DNA of 64,000 nucleotides from Nymphaea colorata (GCF_008831285.2 NC_045138.2:4677205-4741204); one strand, 5' to 3'; shown: positions 46,990-59,180, numbered from the stretch's first letter. Made by a program: numbers and translations. Notes: generated by a model from the sequence alone, not told the origin.

Positions 46990-47330
46990 CTATGCCAAAT
47001 GGGTGCAGGTATGGTACAAGTTCGGGTACCAGAATACGGGTTCGGACACAGCAATTTTGAAACATATGGGTGCGCGGGTACAACAAATTTTATATTCTAA
47101 AAATTGATCAAATGAAAAAAAAAAACATTAATAGTCTTATAATCTACAAAAATTCTCAAAATTAAAAGAAAATAGGAGGAAAATATAGAATCTTAATGAA
47201 AAGGAAATACAAAAGAAAGAAAAAATCAAAATTCGAAAAAAATTAAGTTTGAAAATATAATTTGAAATGTTTTAAAAGGAAGCCATACTAACACGTGTAT
47301 CTGGGCAAAAATGATGTACCTGTCTCAGGT
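46990..47330. mobile_element. Second GGTTCGGACACAG-type small element
   Basis: Same architecture as the element nested in the LINE: a GC-rich left end with GGGTACCAGAATACGGGTTC, an A-rich centre, and a right end with ACACGTGTATCTGGGC. More diverged. Confidence 0.4.
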
Positions 47331-47990
47331 CTTCAAGGTTTGCAGCATTATTATGAAAGGGCACTGGAAAAGGTAAAGCACATAACTGTACAAACTTTAT
47401 CTACTTGCATTTCAGAAGTCAATTTCTCTAAATACATGTTTTAAAATCTTAACAAGCCAACGATTCTCTAAATACTTGCTTTAAAGCACGTAACCATCCA
47501 AACTTTATCTCCCCTTGCTAATTTACGGCTTTTACTCATTCAACATGGACATCGCAAGAACTTCAAAGAAAAAATTGTCCTATGCTATTTAATGTCCTAA
47601 TACAACACAAATCACAAACATAAAGACTGCTAACAACATTGTAGCTCAATGTAGTCATTTTCTAGATTAAATTAAATTTTTCATAAAGTTTTCACTACAA
47701 GAAATGGCCGTGAGTGGCTAATGAGAATTCAATGACTTAGTGATGGGTGGATAAAATATGTGTATCGACCTGAGTTACAGATTTACCGAATAGTTAATTT
47801 TCACAAAAATGTCATCACATTTTTCTCGTTGATTTCTCCTAACCTTTTGTCATGATGAATTAGATGGTGTCGATTACAAAGATAGGTGACTCTAAAGAAC
47901 TAGACCTCTTAAATTCATGTTATGAAAGTGTTTTAGACAAAGTGAACCTCCTACTATTGCATATATATATATATATATATATTCATGCAT
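47331..47990. other. Spacer with a CACTA-like terminus
   Basis: CACTACAAGAAATGG at 47693 is the canonical plant CACTA terminal motif. The text after it (GTGAGTGGCTAATGAGAATT) has no coding frame. (TA)n lies at 47960-47982. Confidence 0.4.
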
Positions 47991-48627
47991 TCTTAACAAC
48001 ATAAATCGAAAAAAAAGGTTTTTGAAAAGTTTTGATAAGCATCAGAGGTGTTGCGCTTTGGTCGTGGCCTTCTTGAAATCTAAAGATTTTGGTTCAAGAA
48101 AAGTACAAGTATAAAAACTAGGGAGAGAGAGAGAGGGGGGGGTAAAAGAAAAGATAGAGAGATGAGATTTTAAAAAAAGAGAGAGGGATTAAAGAGAGAG
48201 AGAGGTTAAAGAGAGATTAAGAGAGGTTAAAGAGAGATTAAGAGAGGTTAAAAAGGAAAGCGGGATAGAAAGAGAGCTTTTAAAAATAGAGGGTGAGAGA
48301 AATTTTAAAAGGAGAAAGAAAGAAGAAGAGAGAGAGAGAGATTAAATGAGAGATTTTGAGTTCGAAATTCTCTTTCCTCAATAGAAACTAAGAATGACAA
48401 GTTCGACTTTAAATCAGTTTCAAAAGAGTTTCAAGCAACTACAAAAGATTTTGGAGACTTAGCCTAAACATTTTTTTTTTATGAGCCTAAATTCCTCTCT
48501 AGCTTACATCAAATGTGAAGAAGTCATAATATTTAAATTATTTTTCAAACTTGTTATTCTTAGTTTCTATTGAGGAAAGAGAATTTCCAACTCAAAATCT
48601 CTGTTTTAATCTCTTTCTCTCTATCCA

Positions 48628-48666
<39 letters not shown>

Positions 48667-48718
48667 AAAAGCTCTCTTTCTATCTCCCTTTTCTTTTACC
48701 TCTCTTAATCTCTCTTTA

Positions 48719-48780
<62 letters not shown>

Positions 48781-48988
48781 TAAATCTCTTCTCTCTGTCT
48801 TTTCTTTACCTCTTGCTCACTCTCTCTAGATTTTAAACTCGTCTTTGTCTTGAACCAAATTTTTTAGATTTCAAGAAGGCCAAGATACTGCAACGCCCAT
48901 TATGCTTATCATTGAGACCATACTTGCACGGCCTACAACCTCAAAACTTTTCAAAAACTTTTTTGTTTTTTTCGATTTATGTTGTTAG
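47991..48988. repeat. 1-kb foldback (long inverted repeat) rich in GA/CT
   Basis: Left arm 47991-48410 and right arm 48545-48988 are inverted copies. AACAACATAAATCGAAAAAA, GGCCTTCTTGAAATCTAAA and TTTGGTTCAAGA on the left are matched in reverse complement on the right, as is CTCAATAGAAACTAAGAATG at the inner edge. The GA-rich left arm (GAGAGAGAGGTTAAAGAGAG) faces a CT-rich right arm that includes (CT)n tracts at 48630-48660 and 48720-48774. The loop is about 134 bases. The right arm carries an extra ATGGTCTCAATG-type insertion. A transcript would form a long hairpin. Confidence 0.8.
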
Positions 48989-49570
48989 AATGGCATCCTT
49001 TCCTTTCAACTATATAAAATTCTTTTTCTTTTCATTTAACATGCATATTCACTATGTACTTATAGTATTCATGAATGCCAAAACTACTTCTCTAAAAACC
49101 GAAGCAAAACATTAAAAATAAGGTGGTAACTGAATTAGGGGCAAAATATTGAGATTACTTGAGTTTCAAAAGAATACACTAGCCACTAAACCAAATTAAA
49201 GTGTTTTGATAAAATGTTATTAAGATCTTGTTTCAAAAATTGACTTTGTTTTTCACTTTTAAATGCTTATACCAAATGAAAATGATTCTTAATTATGATT
49301 ACTTCTTCTAAAATATCTTTCCGACCAATTTATCAAAAAGATTATGGAACTCTTTTTCCCAAGGACTTACAAAACAGTTTCTACTTTAAGGATTGGCTGT
49401 TTCATCATTTCTTCAAATTATAAAAAGTTAAATTTCTAAAAAACATTAAACTTCTTACCATGCACCGCAACACATTTAAGTAGAGGATAATGCTTAATTG
49501 GACGTGGAAATACACCAAGAATGAACATAACCTTTGACTTTGTTACCCCCGATCACTACAAGAATGATAA
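48989..49570. repeat. Diverged relative of the 13700-13960 repeat
   Basis: 49121 AGGTGGTAACTGAATTAGG matches 13712 AGGTGGTAACCGAATCAGAG, and the downstream order of words is retained to a GTTACCCCCG end near 49550. This suggests a shared retroelement-like repeat. A CACTACAAGAATG CACTA-like motif starts at 49554. Confidence 0.4.
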
Positions 49571-50879
49571 CATATACCAGCATACAGAGCCTATTTATAA
49601 GTAGTCACCGTTTCTCTCACGCATGCCGAGAGGTGCGTTAGACAATGGGCCTTCTTTAATGCAACAGTAGCATTCGTTAGAGAAGCTAACCTTTAACATC
49701 ACAGCACCTTCCCTCCTATTATCACGAAAAGAAAGTTGATTCAATGGGTCCGCACCCTCCACTATTCATCAGAGAAATATGGTACTCGTGAAACACTTTA
49801 TATAAACTGTAAGGATTTACACATATGTGCTTTTCTGCTTTCTAGCTCGGCTGCTGTATCATAACATCTATTTTTAGGTCCAAGTGCCCAAGTTTAAGAG
49901 AGAATTTGAATCTTAACTGAGAGTGGGTTTACACAAGTTAGTAGTCAGAGTGCAAACGGGTTGGAGTTGCAGCCAAAGTTTGGCAATATGTCCCTGTATC
50001 AACATGGAATTAGCAGGGCTTTTATTTATATAGATACTTATTTGCTTTCAAGTCAACTAGACTCTGCTCACAATTAAGCACAATGCTTGGTTAGTTAATC
50101 CTTGTGATTATGTATATTTTTACAAATGAACGTCTTTTACTGCAAAACAAAAAACAAAAAAGGCTAATGACATCAGATGGCAAAACAATACTCAGGAAAC
50201 GCTCTCCACTTTACCAGTTCTTCAGTTACTGTTAAACTTATAAGGAGTTATCCAAGACCATGTCAGCACTTGGCAACCTAAACAGCAAAAAGTTAACAGT
50301 AAAGTAAGATCGCTGCCATGGTATTATCTACCATAAGCACCTTTTCGACCATGAGTTCCTTGTTTTGAATCTTTTGTTAGTGATGAACAAAAATCTGGTA
50401 AAAAAATCAAGGTTTCAGATAAACCAGGTTTAGTGAAGGTTCAAAAACATTGTTTTTTTTCATGCTTTTAATTACCAACAACGTAAAACAAAGAAACAAA
50501 GAAAAGGTCCATCTGCTTCGTGAAATGAGGGGCAAGGAAATGCTTGGACTTGAAACAGAAAGAGAACAGACAAAAAAAATTTACAACTTCCCAGTCACCC
50601 ATCAGCCGCTGAGCTGGAAGAGGTCAAACCACATGGTGGGCAAAGCCAATTATCTTAAAAAACAAAGGAAATGCACATAAGACCCAAAGACCTACCTAGC
50701 CAGTTAAGTGGGCATGAATCACGGTCCAAAAAACTAGATGACCGACTTGATGGTGACTGTGTAAACTAGGTTGGCTTGTTACTAAGTTGGTAAAAAGGAT
50801 TCAACTAACCATATTTTAAGCATTTCATTTTAGCCCAAAACACTAAGTTGGTAAATTCTGTTGGCTTGTTATTCTCCCT
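49571..50879. other. Gene-free spacer
   Basis: No domain-bearing frame; the 76-codon frame at 50450-50680 has no recognisable features. Confidence 0.5.
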
Positions 50880-51418
50880 CATGACATATGTAAAAAAATG
50901 ACAATGCATCCTCCACAAAGCCAAGCCTTGCAAAACTTGAAATGATGGAATTAAAAATAGCTATATCTCTGAGGCATTTCCTCAAAGAATTGAATAGAAT
51001 CCTCCAATCTATTGAATTTGACAAACATGTCAATAATCGAGCTACATACAACAGATTTGGAGAGAAAACCTGTCTTTATGCAGACCCCAAAAATCTCATT
51101 TCCCGCTGTTGTATCTAGTAAATTTGCACATGCAACAACCATGGTAGAAATACTAAAGTGGTCATGGATGAACCCAATGGCTCCCATCCTCTGATAATGG
51201 GTTAACGCTTGCTCAGGTTTTCCTGATCTAACACAGGCATACATAATGGCATTCCAGGACACTACATCCCATTTTTCCATACCATAAAACAAATGAAATG
51301 CATAGCTGACATTACTAAACCTACCATACATACAAATAAGGGCATTGTTAAGTATAAGATTATCATGGAGACAGTTCCTCAAAATGAGCGAGGCAGGCAG
51401 GAGATGCTTTTCTCTCAT
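50880..51418 (-). pseudogene. PPR (PLS-class) protein pseudogene fragment
   Basis: On the minus strand the frame shows successive pentatricopeptide units: LHDNLILNNALICMYGRFSN with AFHLFYGMEKWDVVSWNAIM, then ACVRSGKPEQALTHYQRMG, and SVVCSSIIDMFVKFNRLEDS with FFEEMPQR. The frame breaks near 50967 and resumes one frame over as DIAIFNSIISSFARLGFVED. This is consistent with loss of two bases from an AGAGAGAT run. PPR proteins of this class bind organellar RNA, often for editing. Only about five repeats remain, with no targeting peptide and no E/DYW domain, so it is a dead fragment. Confidence 0.85.
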
Positions 51419-51539
51419 GCCTTTCTTCGTTCATGGCTGATTCACGCAGGTCCAAACCTGCGCTGGCTCATTTTTCCTTTACTAGATCGCGGCTCTTTGG
51501 GGGGAGTGTACATCTGTTTGAAACATTTCCGACTCTTAT

Positions 51540-51850
51540 GTTAAATGAGTCCAGTTCGAGATTAAATGATTACTCAAGTTTGGCAATGAGTCGAGTTCGA
51601 GTCGGATGAACTCGACTCGATTAAACTTTTTTAACACTAATACTTATTTATGTAATTTCAAAAACATAAAATGGCTTAAATAAAAATGTGAAAATTTTAA
51701 GCATAAAATATATATTAAGAAACACGAGCTTAAACAAGTTGAGCTCAATCTTGAATTCAGTTAAGCAAGCCACACTCAAGTCGAGCTGTATATGAGTCGA
51801 GTCGAGTTTGAGCAGGTCCAGCTCGAGCTCGGCTTGCTTGTTGTGGGTTG
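51540..51850. mobile_element. CTCGAG-rich small element, copy 2
   Basis: Both ends are dense in GAGTCGAGTTCGAGTCGG and AGCTCGAGCTCGGCTTG around an AT-rich centre, the same design as 41453-41855. Confidence 0.5.
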
Positions 51851-53083
51851 GCAATCAATTTGAGATTTGGTTAATCGGGTTTCACACGCTTTTGTAGGCC
51901 AATGGGCTAGTTGCTGATTCGAGTGGCATGGGTGTCAGCACCACAGGAAATGGGCCAATGGTTGGTTGCTGGTTCGAATGGCTCGGGTGACAAGCTCGGT
52001 GGAAGAGCAATGTATTATCACACTTGCAGCACAGGTTCTAATGCAGGCACCAACTTAGCCAAGCGATCGAAAAGAGAAATTTAATTAATCAGGTGTTGCT
52101 AAAAGAAGACGAAGAAGCGTTGTAGCTGAGAACTTTACACCCCTAATTTCCTTGGTGGTCCTATGGATATAAAGGGCTTCCTAGTGCACCGTCAGGTGGT
52201 AGTTTGTTGTTTTATTTTAAAAAAATAAAACAACAAATAACGAAAATAAAAAAATGGAAACAATCAGTTTGTTATTACAAAAAAATGTCACAAAACATGA
52301 AATACCGGTGGGCGAAAATTTGTGTACCAGTATCACAGTATGCCACATATAACCATGTTTGCAAGGCTTGCAATTGTAGCACCAAAGACTGGGTTGAAAT
52401 GATTTTGTTGTTTCCTATATTTAATGACTGGATTATTTGCCTATAACTATGACCGCTAAATATAAGGATAGAAATGAAGGTCCAAACAAAGCCTAAGATA
52501 GCTAATCAAATAGAGTGGTTAAGGTCTCAAGGGTGGTGCCACCCAATGGGTTTTTTGGCCTTCTCTTTTTCACCATGTTTGAATGGATGGAAACTTAAGG
52601 AAATGATTAATGGATGGAAGGGACAAGAAAGAAAAATCAATTGAAACAAAATTGGTAGGGAAAGAAAAGAAAAGGAGAAGAAAAAGAAAAATATTATTGT
52701 AAAAGCTTGTTTGGATATAAAAGAAAGGAAAAGAAATCATTTAAATTAATTTACAAGAATGCTCTTAACACTTGAACTTATTATCTAAGTAAAAATATTT
52801 GATTACATGACCTGATTCAACAGTGGTACATGTTTATTTCTTAAAAGAAGAAAATATTGTACTTAACTTAATTTTTTATTTAATAGAAAATAATCAAATT
52901 AAATATTTTTTATGGTACTTAGCTAGAAATTCATGGGTTCTTTCTTATGCTTAATTTTTTAACATTATTTTAAATTTGAAAAAAATAATTTTTAGAGATC
53001 GATAGCTTTAAATGTGGAAAAAAATATATTCATGTTTTTCTATATCCTTATCATTGAGCAGGACCTAATTTTTCTGTAAGGCC
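51851..53083. other. Gene-free spacer
   Basis: AATGGGCTAGTTGCTGATTC and a near copy occur twice at about 51902 and 51953. A-rich tracts occur between 52210 and 52280 and between 52620 and 52760. No coding evidence. Confidence 0.5.
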
Positions 53084-54027
53084 CCATTTGATGCACATGA
53101 AAAATCCTGTGCATCCGGTGAAAAATGTACGATGAGGGGAAATTTACCTTGTGAGTGGTGTGTGCATCAACCACCACAAAACTTCACCAGGCAAAATGTG
53201 TACGACGAGGGTAAAATTGACCCGCAAAAAAGTCCGACCTCAAAGCTCAGACTTTTTGCCTCGTTTTCTTCCTCTTTCCCCTCCATCGCCTTTTCCCCTC
53301 TCCTCTCTTGGTCTCTCGTTCCTCTCCACTCTCGTCTCCTCTCTCGCTCTCTCTTTCCTCTCCTCTCTCGCTCTCTCCTTCCACTCCTCCCTTGCTCTCT
53401 CGTGTCTCATAGTCAGCAGTTGATCGATTCGTCCCCATTTCTCAGTGATGTGGCGGTACCAGTCGGTGGCACGGGGATTGCCATGGCGATTGTTTGGTTC
53501 ATCATGCCAAGGATACTGCAGAGACTCCACCACTATTCCTTTCGTGGGTGTGCTTCATTGTTGTCTATGAAGGTCAAAGAGGTCCCTTACGAGAAAAGTT
53601 TCTGGGGCATCTTAGAAGACCCTGTCAGATATCTTGTTACCTTCGCGGCGTTCACACAACTGTGACTCTTTTTCCCTTTCAATTTCCCTGAATTGTCCAT
53701 CAAGTTTGAAATCAGAAATTTAGTACAGTAGCATGACCATACAAATTGGGAACTAGGTTATCCAGTTGTTTCAGTTTGCAATTGACTCTGATACTGGGGT
53801 GATTTAATTTGGTCTATGAAGTCAATTCCCCAGGAAAGTGTATGAAGTTTTTATTCACAATGCTAGGTTCACCAGGGTTGATTTGGTTCCTGGGAAATGA
53901 TTTGTTTCGGTTATGTTTTACGATTTGCCAAGTGAATTTGAAATGAACCTTGTGCACAACTGTGAATTCTAGTTTGTTTGATTGGTTCTATTCAATTACA
54001 ATGGCTACTTTGATTGCAAAATTGCGC
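53084..54027 (+). mobile_element. Harbinger-like element carrying an MSL1 exon, copy 2 (right end lost)
   Basis: The left terminus GGCCCCATTTGATGC is preceded by TAA, followed by subterminal GGTGAAAAATGTACGATGAG, a CT-rich leader (53265-53400), the MSL1-type exon and its intron-like tail. At 54027 the sequence jumps to block B. The element's right end is absent here but present in copy 1 near 6866. Homology between the copies starts at AAGTCCRACYTCAAAGCTCA (5432/53227). Confidence 0.55.
53405..53661 (+). pseudogene. MSL1-like mechanosensitive channel exon fragment, copy 2
   Basis: The same exon as at 5605-5858 with about ten amino-acid differences, ending PYEKSFWGILEDPVRYLVTF and then AAFTQL. 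The 5' splice site is weakened (CT|GTGACT in place of GTGAGT). Here the frame is open upstream through the CT-rich leader into the element's left end (from an ATG at 53132), forming a 177-codon chimeric frame. Whether this is ever translated is unknown. Confidence 0.55.
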
Positions 54028-55459
54028 TAGTTTCTTTCCTAATCACCCAATTAGGAATCCTAACGAGTGTCTTGTTATATTGCTTGTTTTTCTTTCATAC
54101 CCAACGGTGGAAGAAATATATCCCTTGTGACAAACCAAATAATAACATTCGATGTTTATATAAATCATATTTTCCAAAACATTTTCAAAGGAAACCTTAT
54201 AATGCGGCCTTAGAGACATAGCTTAGACTCTTGCATGAGTCTAAGCTCCCCTCCGGCCCACATCAAACTCGAAGTTGGTAATTTTAAGTTATTTCTTCAT
54301 TTCTAATCTTGTGAATGCACGTTTGTATATACATGTTACATACATATATGCGTCCATGATGATCTCCCTCATCTTTCTTTCTCTCTATGCTTTCACTTTC
54401 CATTTTACAAATTTTTGCATGTGCATGAATGCATATGTACATGTGCTTTATTTCCTCTCTTTTGAATATTGTATTCCTTTTTTCAAGACAAATATCTTTC
54501 CATACAATATTTTTTATACATATCAATATATGTGTATGTATATTTTTCTTTCCCTCTCAAACCTCTCTTTCTCTTCAAATGCCTATTTTTCTCTTAAACT
54601 TTCATATATGTGTATGTGTCATAATATGTACACGTATATGCATGTCTTTCTCAATCTCTATCTGTTTCTTTTTATGATAATGTTTTATCTATTGTATTCT
54701 TTTTTAACATTTTCCTTTCATGATGTTTTTATTTACCGACTTCACTAAGACCACAAACCAAGTAATGACTCAATATTGAAATCATGCTTGATGATCTACA
54801 ACCCCAATCCCTTTTCAAAAACTTTTCATTCTTATATGCAATAATTATGAAAACAAGAATCTTAGATGTATGTTATGGTATGAATACATTTAGATGAATG
54901 TCATGGTAGGAATGCCTTATTATCTTTTAATCATGTAAGATCAACGTATTCATGCATTCACATTCACTTAATATCACAAATGAGCACAATCACATCTCTA
55001 AAAGAGCTTAAGCAAGATGAGATGAAATTCTAACTAGGTGGTAACCGAATCAGAGCAAAATCTCAAACCTATTCAAAGTCTTAAGAGAACACTAAAATGA
55101 TTTTAAAATGATTTTTCAAGCTTTCCAAATGATATTCATAAGGATTTCCTTCTAGTTTCCCAAAATATTTCACATTCTCAAGCAACTATTCAAGAATCTT
55201 TTCAAAAGTTTGAAACAACGAACTTTCAATATTTTTCTACATCGCATATAGAATCAATGATAAACATAGCCCTTGGGTTGATTACCCCCAGTAAAGGCAC
55301 CAGAAACAGTCGATCCTCGTACCAATGGACGAGTCCCTTTCTTTCATATTTCAAAACAAAACCTCATTTTTTTGTGAAGTACTCCAAAACCAATGAAATT
55401 TTGGAATGCAAACAGATATAAAGAGAGGTAGTATAAAACATGTGCAGCATTAGAGTGTT

Positions 55460-55556
55460 GCAATAATAACAGCGAAAACATTCTGGATGCCAAAGTGCTC
55501 CCATGCAATTCAAGAAGCGGTGATGACCTATTTCATTGTTGCAACCAACACATAAC
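55460..55556 (-). pseudogene. DA1-type LIM exon, truncated copy
   Basis: It encodes LCVGCNNEIGHHRFLNCMGA and then WHPECFRCYYCN after an acceptor (CTCTCTACAG). WHPECFRC is closer to the family consensus than in copy 1, so it preserves ancestral residues. The exon's 3' end and donor were deleted at 55460, and the reading frame continues into unrelated intron sequence. Confidence 0.65.
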
Positions 55557-56215
55557 CTGTAGAGAGGGACACAGAGATGTCTAAAATGTGGCATTGTCAT
55601 GGAATAGAGATTCCACATCAGTGATGAGTACATATGCATATGATTGATTGGAGTAAATGGATACAACAGCACTGAATGTTCACATTGCAATGCTATTCTA
55701 AGAATCAAGATCAAACAGGTCCGCAGCAGAAACAGAGTATAGTTCATGCTAGCAGGAACAATGGATAGGATTACCGCGTTTAGAGGGGATGGAATCTTCT
55801 CACAAAGATGACATAGTGGAAAATGAAAGAAGTCGGCAAAGAAGCTTCTTTGGGGAATCAATGGTGAGGACTTAGAGAGAGACGGAGCGAGAGAAGTTGG
55901 GAGTTTAATAAAAATACAAAATAAACTTATCATCATCTCTGGAAGATCGACAGGATGATTTGTGCCTCCTCTTCTTGCCATCCTTCCCGTTCTGCTTCGT
56001 CAGACTGCATAAGAGAACTAGAAAATTAGAGATGGAGGATTTCCAGAGAGGAACAAAGACTTTCGTCAAACAAATGAGATGTTCCCAGAAATTTTTTTTC
56101 CGGAAACGCCTTCAACAGTTAAAAATATATTTCTGCATTTGATAAACCAGAAATATTTAAAAAAAATTAAAATATATTTCCCTAGTAGATACAGGAAATT
56201 TTCAGCCCATCAAAT

Positions 56216-56224
56216 GGGCCCTTA
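56216..56224 (+). other. Right terminus of element E1 with TTA target site
   Basis: GGGCCC followed by TTA. With the preceding CAGCCCATCAAAT this is the inverted counterpart of the left end at 10592-10600 in the other duplication copy, and the same TTA flanks both. Confidence 0.65.
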
Positions 56225-59180
56225 TGGAACGTTTGGTAATCTTGCATTTGAGATCACTAGAATCTCAGATTCATGAATTTAAGGACAGATCTCATCCCAT
56301 TCAACCTCTAATCCGATGTTTTTGCCATAAGTGCCTGGGAAACAAACCCTCTTTTTTCACATAGTAGTAAAATCCAGTGTTTGTTTCCACTGTGCATCCC
56401 ACGTAAAAGGGATCTTAGCCAGATCAGCTTTGGAATTGAAATATGAGGTTAATTGTCAAACACACTCTTAGTGTTTGAAGATGAAAGACATGAACCAAAG
56501 GAACTAGGTGCTAGATATGTAAAAAATATCGAACCATGCATGTGTGGAGGTTAGCATCCCCTGTACACTTGGACAGATTTTGGGTTTGGTTGGGGCAGTG
56601 GACTGTTGGCTGCTTTATTTTTCATTGAACTTTTTGTAATTGTTTAAGCAAATTGAACCTTTAATGGGTTCCTTACATTGTATTGGTAATATGCATTGCT
56701 GACCCAAAGTAGAATAATAGGTTCTTTACTCAAACTAGCCGGACGTTTGATGTGCATTCAGTGGTGTCTTGTTTTTTTATTGCTCGTTTGAAAGAAAACC
56801 TTTATATGTCTGTGAATTCTATATGTGTTGTTTCGCTTAAAATAGAGGTTTATGCCGTGTGTGAATTTCTATTCCATAAATTGATCCTTCTCCCACTGAT
56901 TTAAATCAACAATTATGAATATATGATGCAATTCTCAAATTTTTTATATAAATAATTTTAAATCATTGTTAGTAATCAAATATCTATGTTTGAAATTTAA
57001 AATTTCAAATATGATCTCTTGAATTTTTCAAGTATGTCTTGGAGATGAAAATGGAGAGTGTTATGCAAATGATTTAACGTTATAAAAAAAAATATTTTCA
57101 ATAAAAGAAACATTATTATTGTTAAAGACAATGTGGCGACTTATAAGATAAAAACATCTATAAAAGCAAAGATGTACTAAAAATAATAATAACATTGTTA
57201 TCAATAAGAGTGGTCATCCACCTGATTTTGCAAAAAAAATCAAGTTACTTGACCTTATTGTAAACTAAGAGTATAAATGTCAAATCTAACAATATTGATG
57301 TTACTCAAAGCAACTAACATTTTTGCTCAACAATAGAAATGTTATTATTCTTGACAATAGTTTTGCAACCTATAAGGAATTGATATCTATAAAAATAAAG
57401 AAACCAACAAATATAATAATTACATCGCTATCAACAAAAAAATTTGATGACGCACAGTTGTAATAAAAATCAAAGATATGCCTAGAGATTATTGCCTAGA
57501 GATTACTGCAAATAAAGACTTCTCCCAACTTTTCTTCAGGCAGTCCTACTTAGAGTAAAGGACCCTTCTCTCTCTCTTGGCTATCCAACCGGATGATTAC
57601 CTCCAAAGCGGGTTATCCTTTCTTCTTCTTTTTTATAGTGGCAATCCATGAGTTGCACATCCAGTAGTTTCTAAGGGCGTCGTAATCATCGACACCAGAG
57701 GTATTCATGTTCTCAGATATTGTGCACCCCTTGTTTTTTGAATTGCATCATTACAGTTCTTTGAAGAACTGGATGATTTCTTTTGGGTATCATCTTACAT
57801 TAGAATTTAATTATCAGGTACTTAAATGTGATTTTTTTTCTTGATAAACATAGCCTGCCTTATTACAAGTAATTAAAAAAATAAACAAAATCGTTTCAAC
57901 CTTAGTCATGTTAACCTTTTATTGTATTTTTTCCCCCTTCTTCTTTAAGATAGGGAGGTCAATCTCCTAGCAGCTTGCATGTAGATGGATGATTGAGAGA
58001 AAAATAAGAAGAAAGATGTATGAACTAATAGTATATTACCAAAATACCTATCTTCTTTTTTGTTAATCATCCATCATGATGGCTCTAGTTTCTAGAGTCA
58101 CCATGGCAAATGAAACTGTTTAGAGTTCAGCGGCAGTCGTTATGCTATGCATTTGCAAATCTTTCTCTTTCTTTTTCCTTGTTAAGCACACGAGTACTGC
58201 ATATGCTGAGAGGGGTGAAGCGTGGGAGGGAGGAGCATATGCGACGCTGTTGGATTTGGTTGCACAGCAGATGTTCTCTTCATATATACTTCTGTTTCTA
58301 AAACTTTTAGTTGATGGATTTATCCTTAGAGGTCACATTTTCAACAGATAATACGGTAACTTCAAGTCGATCCTTACAAAATTATGAGAGCCTCACCGAC
58401 CCAAAGCAAGATTTATTCATTAAATAACGCTTCAATTTTTATATGCCTCCTTAACCTTAAAACATCTGGATGGTATGTGTTAGCTTGACATTCAGGTGAA
58501 GTTGAAAATAATCCTGATCTGGTTTAGTGCCTTTGTCCATGTCGAGTGCACTAGGTTTGATTCTGGGCTTTTTTTGAATCGGACTGACTCAGATACATTT
58601 GCAACCAAAGTTTCAGGTGCTTTAGTTGGTCGAATCCTTTTATTTTTCATATGTTCTCATTCATGGGATACCAAATTTAAACTTTCTTTCACGTAGCACC
58701 ATCAATGTACTTTAAATGGATCTCTTTTTTTGGATTTTTTCTTTACCAAAAAGTTAGTTTGATTGAGTGAAGCATAGTCAGTTGAACCAGCAAACCGATG
58801 AAAATCTTGTTGCCAATTCAATCCCATGGAGACTACTCATCTGAATTGCAAACAGTAAATGTAGATATTCTAGTTGATATTTCACTCCAAGTTCAATGCT
58901 GCCGTGTGCGAAATGTTAAAATTTAAGAATTTATTGTTAAAAAATAATTATCAGATATGTATTACCCATTATTTATGATGCAGTGACCGTTTATAGTGAC
59001 TTTAATAACGATTTATTTTAAATTTTATCCATCCGGCAACTACATGGCATACAACCACTTCCAAAACCGGTCTACTTCCAAGGGTCCATTGTGATTGTGG
59101 TCTACAACTTGTTTTGCGTGGATCGTGAAGCGCTAATCTTATGCCTGTACTAGAAACATTCTGTTCCTACTCTTATGTGT

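Larger units (their letters stand above)
54028..59180. repeat. Segmental duplication block B, copy 2
   Basis: Direct-orientation counterpart of 12701-17909. Differences that polarise events: it keeps the right TIR of element E1 and 53 bp around it (56212-56264) that copy 1 lost between ATC repeats; it keeps 187 bp (56614-56800) that copy 1 lost between TTTAT repeats; and it lacks about 85 bp at 55460, which removed the 3' part of the LIM exon. The left junction at 54027/54028 abuts MSL1 intron sequence with essentially no homology. No functional gene inside. Confidence 0.85.

Noticed and set aside
48100-48840. GA/CT tracts considered as a CRISPR-like or regular array
   Set aside because: There is no spacer-repeat alternation; the structure is a simple inverted repeat with microsatellites in a eukaryotic genome.
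54275-54748. 157-codon hydrophobic frame, also present in pieces at 13094-13423
   Set aside because: The frame is broken differently in the two duplicate copies and composition is AT/CT-rich; Phe/Leu/Tyr content is what such DNA encodes by chance.
55364-55981. 205-codon minus-strand frame containing the LIM motif
   Set aside because: Only the LIM exon part is protein-like; the frame reads through intron-like sequence on both sides and is closed in the other copy.
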